Shown piece after piece: positions 36,881 through 46,205 of a stretch of 64,000 nt of DNA. The first letter of the stretch is position 1; each line of letters starts with the position of its first letter. The translations under genes were made by a program, and so were the position numbers. The DNA is from Larsenimonas rhizosphaerae. GTDB lineage: Bacteria > Pseudomonadota > Gammaproteobacteria > Pseudomonadales > Halomonadaceae. The stretch lies in assembly GCF_023700005.1 (NCBI RefSeq), contig NZ_JAMLJK010000001.1:955366-1019365 (forward strand), given 5' to 3'. The notes under the pieces are model-generated. The model was not told where the DNA came from. It made no database searches and saw nothing but the letters and a program-made list of their open reading frames with translations.

Positions 36881-36978
36881 TTCGAGTTATCCCGCGTCAG
36901 TCGATACCGAATAAATTGATTTGTCTGGCAAAGTGCCCTTAAATCGGGGCGATTTCAACCGGTAACGGAGCTTTTGTC

Positions 36979-37215
36979 GTGGCCACGAGTGAACAGACGC
37001 TGGATGCCAGAGGGCTGGACTGCCCTCTGCCGCTGCTTCAGGTCAGGCAGCGCCTGACCGCCATGCAGCCGGGCGAAGTATTACACGTTGAAGCCACTGA
37101 CCCGGGGTCGTGGCGTGATTTTGAAAGTTATGCCGCCCAGGGTGGGCATACCCTGACGCGCGAGGAGCCGGTTGATGGCGTGTACCGGTACTGCTTCATC
37201 AAGGGGGTGTGCTGA
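36979..37215 (+). CDS. TusA-family sulfurtransferase
   Basis: Small protein of 78 residues in the SirA/TusA fold. The active cysteine lies in DARGLDCPLPLLQVRQRL (about residue 15), followed by a DPGSWRDFESYAAQGGHTL region. TusA proteins pass persulfide sulfur for tRNA thiolation or molybdenum cofactor enzymes; a Pseudomonas homologue in the same gene order has been linked to molybdenum enzymes. The start is a GTG at 36979 after GGAG. It is followed after three bases by perM and probably shares its transcript. Confidence 0.85.
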   Translation: MATSEQTLDARGLDCPLPLLQVRQRLTAMQPGEVLHVEATDPGSWRDFESYAAQGGHTLTREEPVDGVYRYCFIKGVC

Positions 37216-37218
37216 TTC

Positions 37219-38322
37219 ATGGCAGTCAAGGCCTTGGTACAACATTGGGTCGATCGCTACTTCTCGGATGAGGAGGCGATTATCCTGGGGCTGGTGTTGC
37301 TGGTCGGTCTGGCCATCGTGGTCTTCTTCGGCCAGATGCTGGCGCCGTTTCTGACCGCACTGGTATTTGCCTTTTTACTGCAGGGCGGCGTCAGCAGGCT
37401 GGAGCGCTGGGGAGTGCCGCGACTGCCGGCCGTGCTTTTGATCTTTCTGGTATTTGTGGTGCTGCTTCTGACAGCGGCGCTGGTGATCCTGCCGCTGGTA
37501 TGGGATCAGTTGACCGGGCTGGTCAGCGAGGTGCCGCGGATGTTTGTTCGTAGTCAGCAGCTACTGGATCAACTGCGGGAACAGTATCCGACAGTCATTA
37601 CACCGGCCCAGATTCAGAGCTGGGTCAACAGTGGGGCTCACGAGGCCACGCAACTGGGGCAGCGAGCGCTCAGAATGTCGTTCAACTCGTTGGGCAATGT
37701 GCTGAGCATCATTATCTACCTGGTGCTGGTGCCGATTCTGGTGTTTTTCATGCTCAAGGATCAGGAAAAGCTGATCGGCTTTTTTCTGTCCCTGCTGCCG
37801 CGCCAGCGCGCACTGATGACCCAGGTCTGGAAAGAGATGGACGGTCAGATCGCCAATTTCGTGCGGGGCAAGGTGGTGGAGATCATCATTGTCGGCTCGG
37901 TCTCCTACGTTACCTTCTTCTGTTTCGGGCTGCCGTATTCGGCGCTGCTGGCGCTGATGGTGGGCTTTTCGGTGCTGGTGCCCTATATCGGTGCGGCGGC
38001 GGCCACGCTGCCGATCGCCGCGGTTGCAGGCTTTCATTTCGGGCTGGGAGATCAGTTCATGTATGTGATGGTGGCTTATGCCATCATTCAGGCGCTGGAC
38101 GGCAATGTGTTGGTACCGATCCTGTTTTCCGAAGCAGTCAATCTGCACCCGGTGGCAATCATTCTCGCGGTGTTGTTCTTCGGGGGAATCTGGGGGTTCT
38201 GGGGCGTGTTCTTTGCCATTCCTCTTGCGACGCTGATGAAGGCGTTATTGCATGCCTGGCCGCGCAGCGTGGCAACCCATCGCGCCCGCAGGGAAAAGAA
38301 GGCCTCCGGGCGCGATGCCTGA
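37219..38322 (+). CDS. perM: AI-2E family transporter (PerM)
   Basis: Inner-membrane protein of 367 residues of the AI-2E/PerM family with about seven to eight hydrophobic segments. Seen are GQMLAPFLTALVFAFLLQGGVSRLE, the conserved ALLALMVGFSVLVPYIGAAAATLP region, and ALDGNVLVPILFSEAVNLHPV with GGIWGFWGVFFAIPLATLMKALL. Members export diverse small molecules or act as Na+/H+ antiporters in some halophiles; the substrate here is unknown. It begins three bases after tusA and stops four bases from the convergent bcp. Confidence 0.87.
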   Translation: MAVKALVQHWVDRYFSDEEAIILGLVLLVGLAIVVFFGQMLAPFLTALVFAFLLQGGVSRLERWGVPRLPAVLLIFLVFVVLLLTAALVILPLVWDQLTGLVSEVPRMFVRSQQLLDQLREQYPTVITPAQIQSWVNSGAHEATQLGQRALRMSFNSLGNVLSIIIYLVLVPILVFFMLKDQEKLIGFFLSLLPRQRALMTQVWKEMDGQIANFVRGKVVEIIIVGSVSYVTFFCFGLPYSALLALMVGFSVLVPYIGAAAATLPIAAVAGFHFGLGDQFMYVMVAYAIIQALDGNVLVPILFSEAVNLHPVAIILAVLFFGGIWGFWGVFFAIPLATLMKALLHAWPRSVATHRARREKKASGRDA

Positions 38323-38325
38323 CAC

Positions 38326-38799
38326 TCAGCTGCCCTGGTGCTCGCGGATGAAGGCGAGTACCTCGGCAGCATGGCCATCCGGCTTGACCTTGCGCCACTC
38401 CTGAATCAATACCCCCTTGTCATCCAGCACGAAGGTGCTGCGCTCTATACCTTCGTGTTCCTTGCCGTACATCTTCTTGAGTTTGATGACATCCAGCAGT
38501 CGGCACAGGGTTTCGTCCTTGTCGCTGATGAGATCGAACGGAAAGTCCTGTTTGGTTCGGAAGTTGTCATGTGACTTGAGGCCATCGCGGGACACACCGA
38601 AAACGACGGTATCGGCCTGTTTGAACTCATCGTGCAGATCACGGAACTGCTGGCCTTCGGTAGTGCAGCCCGGCGTACTGTCCTTCGGGTAAAAGTACAG
38701 CACGGTATAGTGGCCGGTGAGGCTTTCCGGGGTGATGGTAAGCCCCGATGTGGCGGAAACGGAGAAGTGTGGCAACGGGGTGCCAATCTCGATGGACAT
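38326..38799 (-). CDS. bcp: thiol peroxidase, BCP/PrxQ type
   Basis: Peroxiredoxin of 157 residues that reduces peroxides with thioredoxin. The peroxidatic Cys45 lies in KDSTPGCTTEGQQFRD, and another cysteine at about 99 lies in DETLCRLL. The usual resolving Cys50 is replaced by Gln, so the disulfide, if formed, must use Cys99 or an external thiol. ATG 38799 has GGGAG five bases upstream. It is divergent from dapA and convergent with perM. Confidence 0.92.
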   Translation of the reverse strand: MSIEIGTPLPHFSVSATSGLTITPESLTGHYTVLYFYPKDSTPGCTTEGQQFRDLHDEFKQADTVVFGVSRDGLKSHDNFRTKQDFPFDLISDKDETLCRLLDVIKLKKMYGKEHEGIERSTFVLDDKGVLIQEWRKVKPDGHAAEVLAFIREHQGS

Positions 38800-38994
38800 G
38801 ATAACTCCCGGGAAGACAGTAAGTGGAATGATGAAGTCTAGCGCTTTCCACCGGGATTCGTCTGCCTGACCTGTACACTGGAAGCTTGCCTGAGTACCAT
38901 CTATTCCCGGCCGGGCCCTCTCTGCGTGAGGGCAGCCGCTCGGTCATGGACACAATATACTGTGTTAATCCGGTTTTCGAAGAGAGGGTTCGAG

Positions 38995-39879
38995 ATGTTC
39001 AAGGGTAGCCTGGTCGCCTTGGCGACGCCGATGAAGATCAATGGCGATATCGATTGGGACGCGCTGCGCCGACTGGTCAATTTCCATCTTGAGCACGAGA
39101 CCGATGGAATCGTCGCGGCAGGTACAACGGGTGAGCCAACCACCATGTCCTTTTCCGAGCACTTTGACGTGATTCGCGAAGTGGTCAATATCGTGGATGG
39201 CCGGATTCCTGTCATTGCCGGTACCGGGGCCAATGCCACGGCTGAGGCGGTAGAGCTTGTGCGGTATGCCAAGGATGTCGGCGCCGATGGCTGCCTGTCA
39301 GTGACGCCGTATTACAACCGTCCGACCCAGGAAGGCCTGTATCAGCATTTCAAGGCCGTGGCGGAAGCCACCGATATGCCCATCATTTTATACAATGTGC
39401 CAAGCCGCACCGGCGTGGACCTTTATAACGATACTGTTTCCCGGCTTGCCTGTATCCCCAATATCGTGGGGCTGAAGGACGCCACCGGCAATCTGGAGCG
39501 CGCGGCCGAGCTGGTCAAGCGTCTCCGGAACGAGGACTTTGCGTTTTATTCCGGTGACGATCCGACAGCGTGTGAATTCATGCTGGCCGGTGGCCATGGT
39601 GTGATTTCCGTCTCCTCGAACGTTGCGCCGAAGGGCATGCACGACATGTGCGAGGCAGTGTTCAAGGGTGATCATGACCGTGCCCACCAGATCAATACGC
39701 GCCTTATGCCACTGCACTCCGTGCTGGGTATCGAGGCCAATCCGATTCCTGTCAAGTGGGCCCTGTGTGAAATGGGGCTGGCCGACAAGGGAATACGCTT
39801 GCCACTGACCTGGCTGTCTGAAAAATATCACGCCACGGTCGGAGAAGCCCTTCAGCTCGCAGGAGTGTTGGAAGAATGA
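38995..39879 (+). CDS. dapA: 4-hydroxy-tetrahydrodipicolinate synthase
   Basis: First committed enzyme of lysine/diaminopimelate synthesis, 294 residues, condensing pyruvate with aspartate semialdehyde. All key residues are in place: Thr44/Thr45 in AAGTTGEP, Tyr107 in TPYYNRP, Tyr133 in LYNVPSRTG, and Schiff-base Lys161 in [11 protein letters not shown] 38995 has GAGGG seven bases upstream; the open frame from 38926 is longer than the family. It overlaps bamC by four bases, and the block dapA-bamC-MBL-purC appears to be one operon. Confidence 0.96.
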   Translation: MFKGSLVALATPMKINGDIDWDALRRLVNFHLEHETDGIVAAGTTGEPTTMSFSEHFDVIREVVNIVDGRIPVIAGTGANATAEAVELVRYAKDVGADGCLSVTPYYNRPTQEGLYQHFKAVAEATDMPIILYNVPSRTGVDLYNDTVSRLACIPNIVGLKDATGNLERAAELVKRLRNEDFAFYSGDDPTACEFMLAGGHGVISVSSNVAPKGMHDMCEAVFKGDHDRAHQINTRLMPLHSVLGIEANPIPVKWALCEMGLADKGIRLPLTWLSEKYHATVGEALQLAGVLEE

Positions 39880-40826
39880 TATCCCGAACCACATGGGTCG
39901 CGAGCGCGTCACTGCTCGTGCTGCTGGCCGGGTGCGGCAGTAATGGCTATTACTACGACCGCAACTCGGAATACGTGGATGCCAAGATGGTTGCGCCCCT
40001 GTCGCTGCCGGAAGGGGCGCGCCAGGGCGCCAGTCAGGATGCGATGCCGGTTCCTCGGGTCAACGGTGATTTCGTGCAGGGCAAGGATGGCTTCAAGGTG
40101 CCGCGCCCCCAGCCCATGATGTCGAAAGGCGATCAGCGCGATTTTGCGCAGCTGCGCAACGAGGACGGCGATAGCTGGTTGCTGGTCAATGCAGCGCCCG
40201 CGGCTGTCTGGCCGCGTTTGCAGGATTTTGCCTCACGTGCAGGCTATGGCATCCAGGAAGTTGACCCGGCTCGTGGTCGTATCCAGACCCGCCAGGGTGA
40301 GCTGACACTGGTTCAGGGGATTCGCAGTAATTCCACGCGCGTTGAATGTACCCAGGGCGACAGCGTCAATGCTGCCTGCCTCAAGGATCTGGCCGGCTAC
40401 CTGAGCCAGACGGTGAGCCAGCAGGGCGAGGGTGTATCACTGGCAGGCCAGAACCTGTCTGACGACAACACGGTGGTGCTTGAAAATCGCCAGGGACAAT
40501 GGCAGTTGAACATTGCTCAGGGGTTTTCATCGACCTGGGCCGAAATGGCGTACCAGCTGGAACACAGCTTCAGCAGTGACAATGGTGCACGCCTTGTCGA
40601 CCAGGATCGAAGTGCACGCACCTTCACCGTGACGTACACGCCATCGACTGCCTCCGGTAGTGGCTGGTGGATCTTCGGTAGCGGCCCGGACCCACGTGAA
40701 TATCGCCTTGAACTGGCGCCGCGTGATCAGCAGGTAGTGGTTACCGCGACGCGAACCGATGGGCAGCCGATCGAGCAGGGCGAGGCCCGAGAGCTTCTTG
40801 ATCGCGTGGCATCCACGCTGCGCTGA
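39876..40826 (+). CDS. bamC: outer-membrane protein assembly factor BamC
   Basis: Lipoprotein of 316 residues of the BAM complex, which inserts beta-barrel proteins. The signal ends in a lipobox (LLAGCGSNG). The N-terminal flexible part contains [15 protein letters not shown]. Two helix-grip domains follow, with [21 protein letters not shown] beginning the first. ATG 39876 overlaps the dapA stop (ATGA); its own stop overlaps the next ATG (TGATG). The location next to dapA is conserved in gammaproteobacteria. Confidence 0.92.
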   Translation: MISRTTWVASASLLVLLAGCGSNGYYYDRNSEYVDAKMVAPLSLPEGARQGASQDAMPVPRVNGDFVQGKDGFKVPRPQPMMSKGDQRDFAQLRNEDGDSWLLVNAAPAAVWPRLQDFASRAGYGIQEVDPARGRIQTRQGELTLVQGIRSNSTRVECTQGDSVNAACLKDLAGYLSQTVSQQGEGVSLAGQNLSDDNTVVLENRQGQWQLNIAQGFSSTWAEMAYQLEHSFSSDNGARLVDQDRSARTFTVTYTPSTASGSGWWIFGSGPDPREYRLELAPRDQQVVVTATRTDGQPIEQGEARELLDRVASTLR

Positions 40827-41614
40827 TGCCTCTGTCCTTTGCTTCGCTGGGCAGTGGCAGCAAGGGCAATGCCACCCTGGTTACCAGTGCCGAGTGTCGG
40901 GTGCTGGTGGACTGCGGTTTTTCACTGAAGGACATCGAGGCGCGCCTGGCGCGTCTCGATGTGTCGCCGAACGAGCTGGATGCGCTGTTGATTACGCATG
41001 AGCATATCGATCACGTGCGAGGTGCAGCAGCACTGGCGCGGCGATATGATCTGCCCGTGTATGCAACGCCGGGTACCTGGCTTAAAAGCGGCCTGAAAAA
41101 GCTTGCCCGGGTCAGCATGATTGCGCCGGAGCAGCATTTTTCCATCAAGGACATGGATATCGATGTCGTCACGGTGCCTCATGATGCGCGACAGCCGGTT
41201 CAGTTCATTCTGGGCGCCGGCGGCTGTCATCTGGGCCTGTTGACGGATCTTGGACACGTGACCTCACATGTACTTGAGCGTTACCGCCATTGCGATGCGC
41301 TGGTACTTGAGTGCAATCATGACCGTGACATGCTGCAGCGTGGACCGTATCCCCCCAGTCTCAAGCGCCGTGTAGGCGGTCACTGGGGGCATCTGTCCAA
41401 CGAGCAGGCGGCGGAACTGATCAAGGGCATAGGCACCGAGCATTTGCAGTGCGTGGTGGCGGCTCACCTGTCCGACAAGAACAACCTTGCCGAGCTGGCC
41501 TTCGAGGCGCTTGTGCCGCTGTTGGGTGACGACACGCATCGCCTTGTCGTTGCAGACCAGATGCATGGCGCCGGCTGGCAGTCGTTGAGTCGTCGGCACG
41601 CTCCCTGTAGTTAA
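40826..41614 (+). CDS. MBL-fold metallohydrolase (YycJ-like)
   Basis: Metallo-beta-lactamase fold hydrolase of 262 residues. It begins with LSFASLGSGSKGNATLV, has the metal motif THEHIDHVRG, LLTDLGHVT, LECNHDRDML, and a final VVAAHLSDKNN. The pattern is that of YycJ/WalJ-type proteins, some of which are 5'-3' exonucleases; the substrate here is unproven. It is coupled to bamC by TGATG and followed by purC after 40 bases. Confidence 0.85.
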   Translation: MPLSFASLGSGSKGNATLVTSAECRVLVDCGFSLKDIEARLARLDVSPNELDALLITHEHIDHVRGAAALARRYDLPVYATPGTWLKSGLKKLARVSMIAPEQHFSIKDMDIDVVTVPHDARQPVQFILGAGGCHLGLLTDLGHVTSHVLERYRHCDALVLECNHDRDMLQRGPYPPSLKRRVGGHWGHLSNEQAAELIKGIGTEHLQCVVAAHLSDKNNLAELAFEALVPLLGDDTHRLVVADQMHGAGWQSLSRRHAPCS

Positions 41615-41654
41615 CTTTTACTCCCTGAACAACCTGTAGCCCTGGAGAGATTAA

Positions 41655-42368
41655 ATGGAAAAGCGCGAAGCGCTGTATGCGGGCAAGGCCAAGTCCGTTT
41701 ACACCACCGATGACCCGGATCGATTGATTCTCGAGTTTCGCGATGACACCAGTGCCTTTGATGGCCAGAAGGTCGAACAGCTCGAACGCAAGGGCATGGT
41801 CAACAACCGGTTCAATGCCTTCATCATGGACAGGCTGAAGGAAGCGGGTATTCCCACCCATTTCGAGTCGCTGCTATCTGATACAGAGTCTGTGGTCAAG
41901 CGACTCGACATGCTGCCGGTCGAGTGTGTCGTGCGTAACTACAGTGCCGGCAGCCTGTGTCGCCGGCTGGGTGTAGAGGAAGGTCTGGCGCTTGAGCCAC
42001 CTACCTTCGAGCTGTTTTTGAAAAACGATGCGCAGCATGACCCCATGATCAATGAGTCACTGGCGGAAACCTTTGGCTGGGCAACCCCGGAACAGCTTCA
42101 ATTGGCGCGTGAGTTGACCTTCAGGGTGAACGATGTGTTGAAAAAGCTCTTTCTGGATGGCGGTATCCTGCTGGTGGATTACAAGCTGGAGTTCGGTGTT
42201 TTCAACGGCGAGGTCACCCTGGGTGATGAGTTTTCGCCGGATGGCTGCCGGCTGTGGGACAGCACCAGCCGTGAGAAGCTGGACAAGGATCGGTTCCGCC
42301 AGGGGCTTGGCGGGGTGATCGAGGCGTATGAGGAAGTCGGGCGCCGAATCGGCATCAGCTTTGACTGA
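41655..42368 (+). CDS. purC: phosphoribosylaminoimidazole-succinocarboxamide synthase
   Basis: SAICAR synthase of 237 residues, linking CAIR and aspartate with ATP in purine synthesis. Motifs: [43 protein letters not shown], and [18 protein letters not shown] lies just before ATG 41655. It is the last gene of the dapA operon and ends in a strong terminator. Confidence 0.97.
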   Translation: MEKREALYAGKAKSVYTTDDPDRLILEFRDDTSAFDGQKVEQLERKGMVNNRFNAFIMDRLKEAGIPTHFESLLSDTESVVKRLDMLPVECVVRNYSAGSLCRRLGVEEGLALEPPTFELFLKNDAQHDPMINESLAETFGWATPEQLQLARELTFRVNDVLKKLFLDGGILLVDYKLEFGVFNGEVTLGDEFSPDGCRLWDSTSREKLDKDRFRQGLGGVIEAYEEVGRRIGISFD

Positions 42369-42382
42369 TCACATGTCAGAAG

Positions 42383-42418
42383 ATCAAAAACGCCGCGACT
42401 TGTCGCGGCGTTTTTGAT
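42383..42418. terminator. bidirectional terminator between purC and trmO
   Basis: A perfect 16-bp stem (ATCAAAAACGCCGCGA with its complement) around loop CTTG. Its symmetrical A and T runs give a U-tract on both strands, so it can stop both convergent genes. Confidence 0.93.
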
Positions 42419-42436
42419 GGCAGATGGTGTAGTGCC

Positions 42437-43162
42437 TCATGGCAGGTCGATGATATCCACCACCTCAATAACCGTTTCGCCTTCAGACGTATGCATGGCG
42501 TGAAAGTGAATATCCTGCCGGTTTAGCCGTACGCCATGAATGCGGCCGGTTTTGCCATGTTGATAAGCCGGGCGCGGGTCCTGTGCCAGTACTTCGGTAA
42601 CCAGTGCTTCAAGCTGGGCGCTGTCATTCATGTCGGCCAGTGCCCTGCGAGCCCGAGCGCTGAAGATGACGCGTCGTTCAAGCGGTGGAGCGGGCGCAAA
42701 GCCTGCCCGGGCATCGGTTGTGCTGTCTGCCCAGGGCAGATAAGGCTTGATATCGACAATCGGCGTGCCGTCCACGAGATCGTGACCGCGAATGATGAGG
42801 CGCACTCCCTGATCGATTTGCACATCAATCAACTCAACCAGCGAAAGCCCCAGCCGGTTGGGGCGATGAGTGGCCCGGGAGGCGAACACGCCGACCCGGG
42901 CATTGCCGCCCAGTCGGGGAGGGCGTACCAGGGGAGACCATTTTTCGGGGCTCTGGTTGAAGATGAAATGCAGCCAGAGATGGCTGAAGGCCTCAAGCCC
43001 GCGGACACAATCCGGCTGGTTGAATGGTGGAAGCAGGTTCAGTGTGGCGGTGGCATGCGCTGCAAGCCCGGGCTGGCGCGGGACGCCGAACTTGTCCGGA
43101 TAGCATCCGGCAAGTGTGGCAATGGGCGTCAGGGTAAAATCAGTATCGGATGAAAGGGCCAT
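42437..43162 (-). CDS. trmO: tRNA (t6A37) methyltransferase TrmO
   Basis: TsaA/YaeB-fold SAM-dependent methyltransferase of 241 residues that N6-methylates threonylcarbamoyl-A37 in tRNA-Thr. Visible motifs are PIATLAGCYPDKFGVPRQPGL, FSHLWLHFIFNQ, GVFASRATHRPNRLGLSLVEL and VDGTPIVDIKPYLPW. The t6A substrate itself needs TsaB, which is encoded at 54.6 kb. ATG 43162 starts the conserved part. It is convergent with purC and divergent from mtnB. Confidence 0.93.
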   Translation of the reverse strand: MALSSDTDFTLTPIATLAGCYPDKFGVPRQPGLAAHATATLNLLPPFNQPDCVRGLEAFSHLWLHFIFNQSPEKWSPLVRPPRLGGNARVGVFASRATHRPNRLGLSLVELIDVQIDQGVRLIIRGHDLVDGTPIVDIKPYLPWADSTTDARAGFAPAPPLERRVIFSARARRALADMNDSAQLEALVTEVLAQDPRPAYQHGKTGRIHGVRLNRQDIHFHAMHTSEGETVIEVVDIIDLP

Positions 43163-43306
43163 CGAGCACCATGCAGGGAGGAAGTAGAGTCAGATTACCT
43201 GAAGCTGGCGCCTGAATTAAGGATGCTGGCATCCCGGTGACGGGTTGGTTAGTCTGGGCCCATCTACTGCATGATGCACTGACTCTAAAATGGATGGTCA
43301 CCAACC

Positions 43307-43924
43307 ATGATTGATCTTCCCACGCTGGCTACGGCGCAACAGGCTCTGGTGAAGGCCGGGCGGACGCTGCACCAGGCGCAGCAGGTGCCGGCATCCGGCG
43401 GCAACTTTTCGGTGCGGCTGGACCGGTCGCACATGGCTGTGACGGTCTCAGGCCGGCACAAGGGGCATCTGTCGGTCGGGGATATCATGGTGACAGACCT
43501 TGAAGCCACCCCCGTGGGCAGCGATCTCAAGCCCTCCGATGAGGCGCTTCTTCATGGTCAGATCTACAGGCTCAGAGAGGGAGCCGGGGCGGTATTGCAT
43601 ACTCATTGTCGCGCTGCCACGGCCCTGTCGATGCTGGAAAGCGGTGACAATATCATTCTGTCCGGGTATGAATTACTGAAGGTCTTTGACGGCGTGTCGA
43701 CGCATCTGACGCAGTTCCATGTTCCCGTAGTGGATAATAGTCAGGATATTCCGGCACTGGCCGCAGAGGTGGAGCAGGCTGTGTCGGACGGTGCCTGTCA
43801 TGCCTATCTGATCCGTGGTCATGGTCTTTATACCTGGGCCGGAGATCTGCAGGCCTGTCTGAATCAGGTGGAAGCATTGAGTGTGCTGTTTGATTGTGAA
43901 CTTACCCTGAGGCAATGCCGATGA
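43307..43924 (+). CDS. mtnB: methylthioribulose-1-phosphate dehydratase
   Basis: Class II aldolase-fold zinc enzyme of 205 residues in methionine salvage; it dehydrates methylthioribulose 1-phosphate. Motifs: VPASGGNFSVRLD, KPSDEALLHGQIY, VLHTHCRAATALS (zinc histidines), and AYLIRGHGLYTWAGDL. It overlaps mtnD by four bases. mtnK and mtnA are not in this window. Confidence 0.93.
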   Translation: MIDLPTLATAQQALVKAGRTLHQAQQVPASGGNFSVRLDRSHMAVTVSGRHKGHLSVGDIMVTDLEATPVGSDLKPSDEALLHGQIYRLREGAGAVLHTHCRAATALSMLESGDNIILSGYELLKVFDGVSTHLTQFHVPVVDNSQDIPALAAEVEQAVSDGACHAYLIRGHGLYTWAGDLQACLNQVEALSVLFDCELTLRQCR

Positions 43925-44475
43925 GTTTTTTGAAGGTCTATCACGAAGCACACCCGGAACAGCCGGTTCTGTCGACCCGTGAGGGTGATGTCATTGCCGA
44001 AGAGCTGGCCCCTCACGGTGTGCGATTCGAGCGCTGGGCGCTTCGCGATCTGCCGGCTCAGGCGGATCAGGACGCCATTCTCCTGGCGTATGCCGATGAG
44101 GTCACGCGTTTGAAGGAGAATGAAGGCTTCGCTACGGCGGATGTGATCCATATGACACCGGATCACCCGGACCGGGCCGCGCTGCGTACCAGATTTCTGG
44201 AAGAGCATCAGCACAGCGAAGACGAGGTCCGCTTTTTCGTTCGGGGTGAGGGTATCTTTTACCTGCACCTGGATGATCATGTTTACGCCGTGGGCTGCAG
44301 CCAGGGCGACCTGATGTCGGTACCAACAGGCACCCGGCACTGGTTTGACATGGGACCGGCACCGGCCTTCAGCTGTATTCGTCTCTTTACTCGAACGGAA
44401 GGGTGGGTCGCTCAAATGACCGGCAGTCCCATCGCCGGTAACTTCCCGCGCTTTGAACAGCTGGAGCATTCATGA
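43921..44475 (+). CDS. mtnD: acireductone dioxygenase
   Basis: Cupin metalloenzyme of 184 residues that oxidises acireductone to the keto acid precursor of methionine (Fe form) or to a CO-producing off-path reaction (Ni form). The cupin motif is EEHQHSEDEVRFFVRGEG and a later zinc-like His lies in GTRHWFDMG. ATG 43921 (ATGA with the mtnB stop) follows GAGG; an earlier ATG at 43915 is too close to it. It overlaps mtnC by four bases. Confidence 0.94.
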   Translation: MSFLKVYHEAHPEQPVLSTREGDVIAEELAPHGVRFERWALRDLPAQADQDAILLAYADEVTRLKENEGFATADVIHMTPDHPDRAALRTRFLEEHQHSEDEVRFFVRGEGIFYLHLDDHVYAVGCSQGDLMSVPTGTRHWFDMGPAPAFSCIRLFTRTEGWVAQMTGSPIAGNFPRFEQLEHS

Positions 44476-45158
44476 TCAGGGCGGTAATTACCGATATCGA
44501 GGGGACAACCAGTTCGATTGCCTTCGTCCACGACATCCTGTTCCCCCATGCGTACAAGGCGCTGCCCGAATGGCTTGAGGCTCATGCCGATGAGCCGGCA
44601 GTCGCGGACTGCATGGATGAGGTACGTGCCGACGCAGGAGCGCCTGAGGCCACGACCGGCGACGTGGCCGGTATTCTGCGCTCCTGGATGGATGAGGATC
44701 GCAAGGCTACGCCGCTCAAGAGCCTGCAGGGCATGATCTGGGAAACCGGTTACCGGCAGGGAGAGTTCACTGGCCACCTGTATCCGGATGTGGTCAGGCA
44801 GCTTGAGCGCTGGAAGCAGCAAGGGGCCGCGCTGTATATCTATTCCTCTGGCTCGGTATATGCTCAGAAATTGATGTTCGGGCACAGCGATGAGGGGGAT
44901 CTCACCCCGCTGTTCAGTGGTTATTTTGATACTGCCGTAGGCGGCAAGCGTGATGCAGAGAGTTACCGCGTCATTCTGGATGAGCTGGGGTTGCACGGAA
45001 GCGACGTGCTGTTTTTATCAGATGTGGTGGAAGAGCTTGATGCGGCGCAAAACGCCGGGTTGCGTACCTGCCAGGTGTGTCGCAGTGAGGGCATGGTGAC
45101 CGGAACCCATCCGGTCGTGTCAGGCTTTGACGAGGTAAGCCTTGATGGCAATGATTGA
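44472..45158 (+). CDS. mtnC: enolase-phosphatase E1
   Basis: HAD-family enzyme of 228 residues that both enolises and dephosphorylates diketo-methylthiopentyl phosphate. The first HAD motif is VITDIEGTTSSIAFVHDILFP, with SSGSVYAQKLMFGHS as motif II and FLSDVVEELDAA as motif IV. It is the third gene of mtnB-mtnD-mtnC, each joined by ATGA overlaps, and a GNAT gene overlaps its end. Confidence 0.94.
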   Translation: MIRAVITDIEGTTSSIAFVHDILFPHAYKALPEWLEAHADEPAVADCMDEVRADAGAPEATTGDVAGILRSWMDEDRKATPLKSLQGMIWETGYRQGEFTGHLYPDVVRQLERWKQQGAALYIYSSGSVYAQKLMFGHSDEGDLTPLFSGYFDTAVGGKRDAESYRVILDELGLHGSDVLFLSDVVEELDAAQNAGLRTCQVCRSEGMVTGTHPVVSGFDEVSLDGND

Positions 45159-45639
45159 GCGATTGCGCCTGAGGGAGGCGGTGATGACAGATGCCGCCGA
45201 TCAGGCAGAAGTCTTTTATCATGCCGTGATGGAGGGGGCATCCGGGCATTACAGTCTGGCGCAGCGTGAGGCCTGGGCATCGGCGATGCCCAGGGAGGCA
45301 TCGGTCTGGCAGGTGCGTCAGGTACGTTATTACACGGTGGTGGCAGAAATCGACCGGCGCTGTGTCGGGTTCTGTGAATTGAATCGTCATGAGGGGCGGG
45401 TCGAGGCACTCTATGTCTGGCCTGCCCTGCAGGGCAAGGGAATCGCTTCCCGGCTTGTCCGGCAGGTGGTTGACGAAGCCGAACGTTCCGGACTCGATGC
45501 ACTGTGCATGGAGGCCAGTCTGACGCTGGCACCCAGGCTTTTGCACCATGGCTGGGAATCCCTGGGCGAAGAAACGGTCGAACGCAGTGGTGAATACCTT
45601 AAGCGTATCCGGCTTCGGCTGGCGCTGCCCTCACACTAA
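45145..45639 (+). CDS. GNAT-family N-acetyltransferase
   Basis: Acetyl-CoA-dependent transferase of 164 residues. The acetyl-CoA site is VEALYVWPALQGKGIASRLVRQVVDEAE, preceded by the VGFCELNRHEGR strand. The end (MEASLTLAPRLLHHGWES) fits the family. The acceptor is unknown. It overlaps the mtnC end by 14 bases, so it is likely the fourth gene of that operon. ATG 45145 follows GAGG; TTG 45142 and ATG 45151 are alternatives. Confidence 0.83.
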   Translation: MAMIERLRLREAVMTDAADQAEVFYHAVMEGASGHYSLAQREAWASAMPREASVWQVRQVRYYTVVAEIDRRCVGFCELNRHEGRVEALYVWPALQGKGIASRLVRQVVDEAERSGLDALCMEASLTLAPRLLHHGWESLGEETVERSGEYLKRIRLRLALPSH

Positions 45640-45651
45640 TGGTTCGCTTTA

Positions 45652-46140
45652 ATGATGACTGATATTCAGGCCGGTGCGTCCACGGCCGAGCCCCTGCTGT
45701 TTACCGAACGACGCAGTAACACTCGCCTTCTGGGGATTGCCTTTGCCTTTTCAGTGGCTGGCGGTATTACATTACTGGTGTATTGCTATCAACAGCATCA
45801 GTGGTGGCCGGTATCACCGCTGGCAGCACTTATCTTTCTGTGGGGCATGATGATTGGTGGCAATCTGATGGGACGACGGCGCCTGTCACCGATTCTCCGC
45901 CTTGAGGATGATGCGGTGTACTTTATCGGCGGTCCGCTCTATGCGCCGCGGCTGGAAGAGCTTTCCTATCGGGGCATCGAGGCCATCGAGCGGGAAAGTT
46001 CAGTAGGGGTCCGTGTCGTCCTGAAGGGGCGTTCCGGCAAGGCGACCAAACGTATGATTCCTTCGGGGCTTCTACCCGTGTCGGAGCGGCGGCGTTTCAA
46101 TGCCGCACTGAGAGCGCGCATAGCGGGCGTCAACCACTGA
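45652..46140 (+). CDS. small membrane protein of unknown function
   Basis: Protein of 162 residues with two adjacent hydrophobic segments (about residues 27-44 and 54-72), then a soluble C-terminal part of 90 residues rich in Arg and Glu. That part, with YFIGGPLYAPRLEELSYRGIEAIERE, looks like a short beta-rich domain of the bacterial PH-like sort, but this is a guess. No family is recognised. It starts 12 bases after the GNAT gene, so it may be cotranscribed. Confidence 0.65.
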   Translation: MMTDIQAGASTAEPLLFTERRSNTRLLGIAFAFSVAGGITLLVYCYQQHQWWPVSPLAALIFLWGMMIGGNLMGRRRLSPILRLEDDAVYFIGGPLYAPRLEELSYRGIEAIERESSVGVRVVLKGRSGKATKRMIPSGLLPVSERRRFNAALRARIAGVNH

Positions 46141-46205
46141 TTGCAGATGATGAGCATGCCGACATGATGCCGGCATGATGAACCGGATAACAGGGATGCA
46201 CTGAT

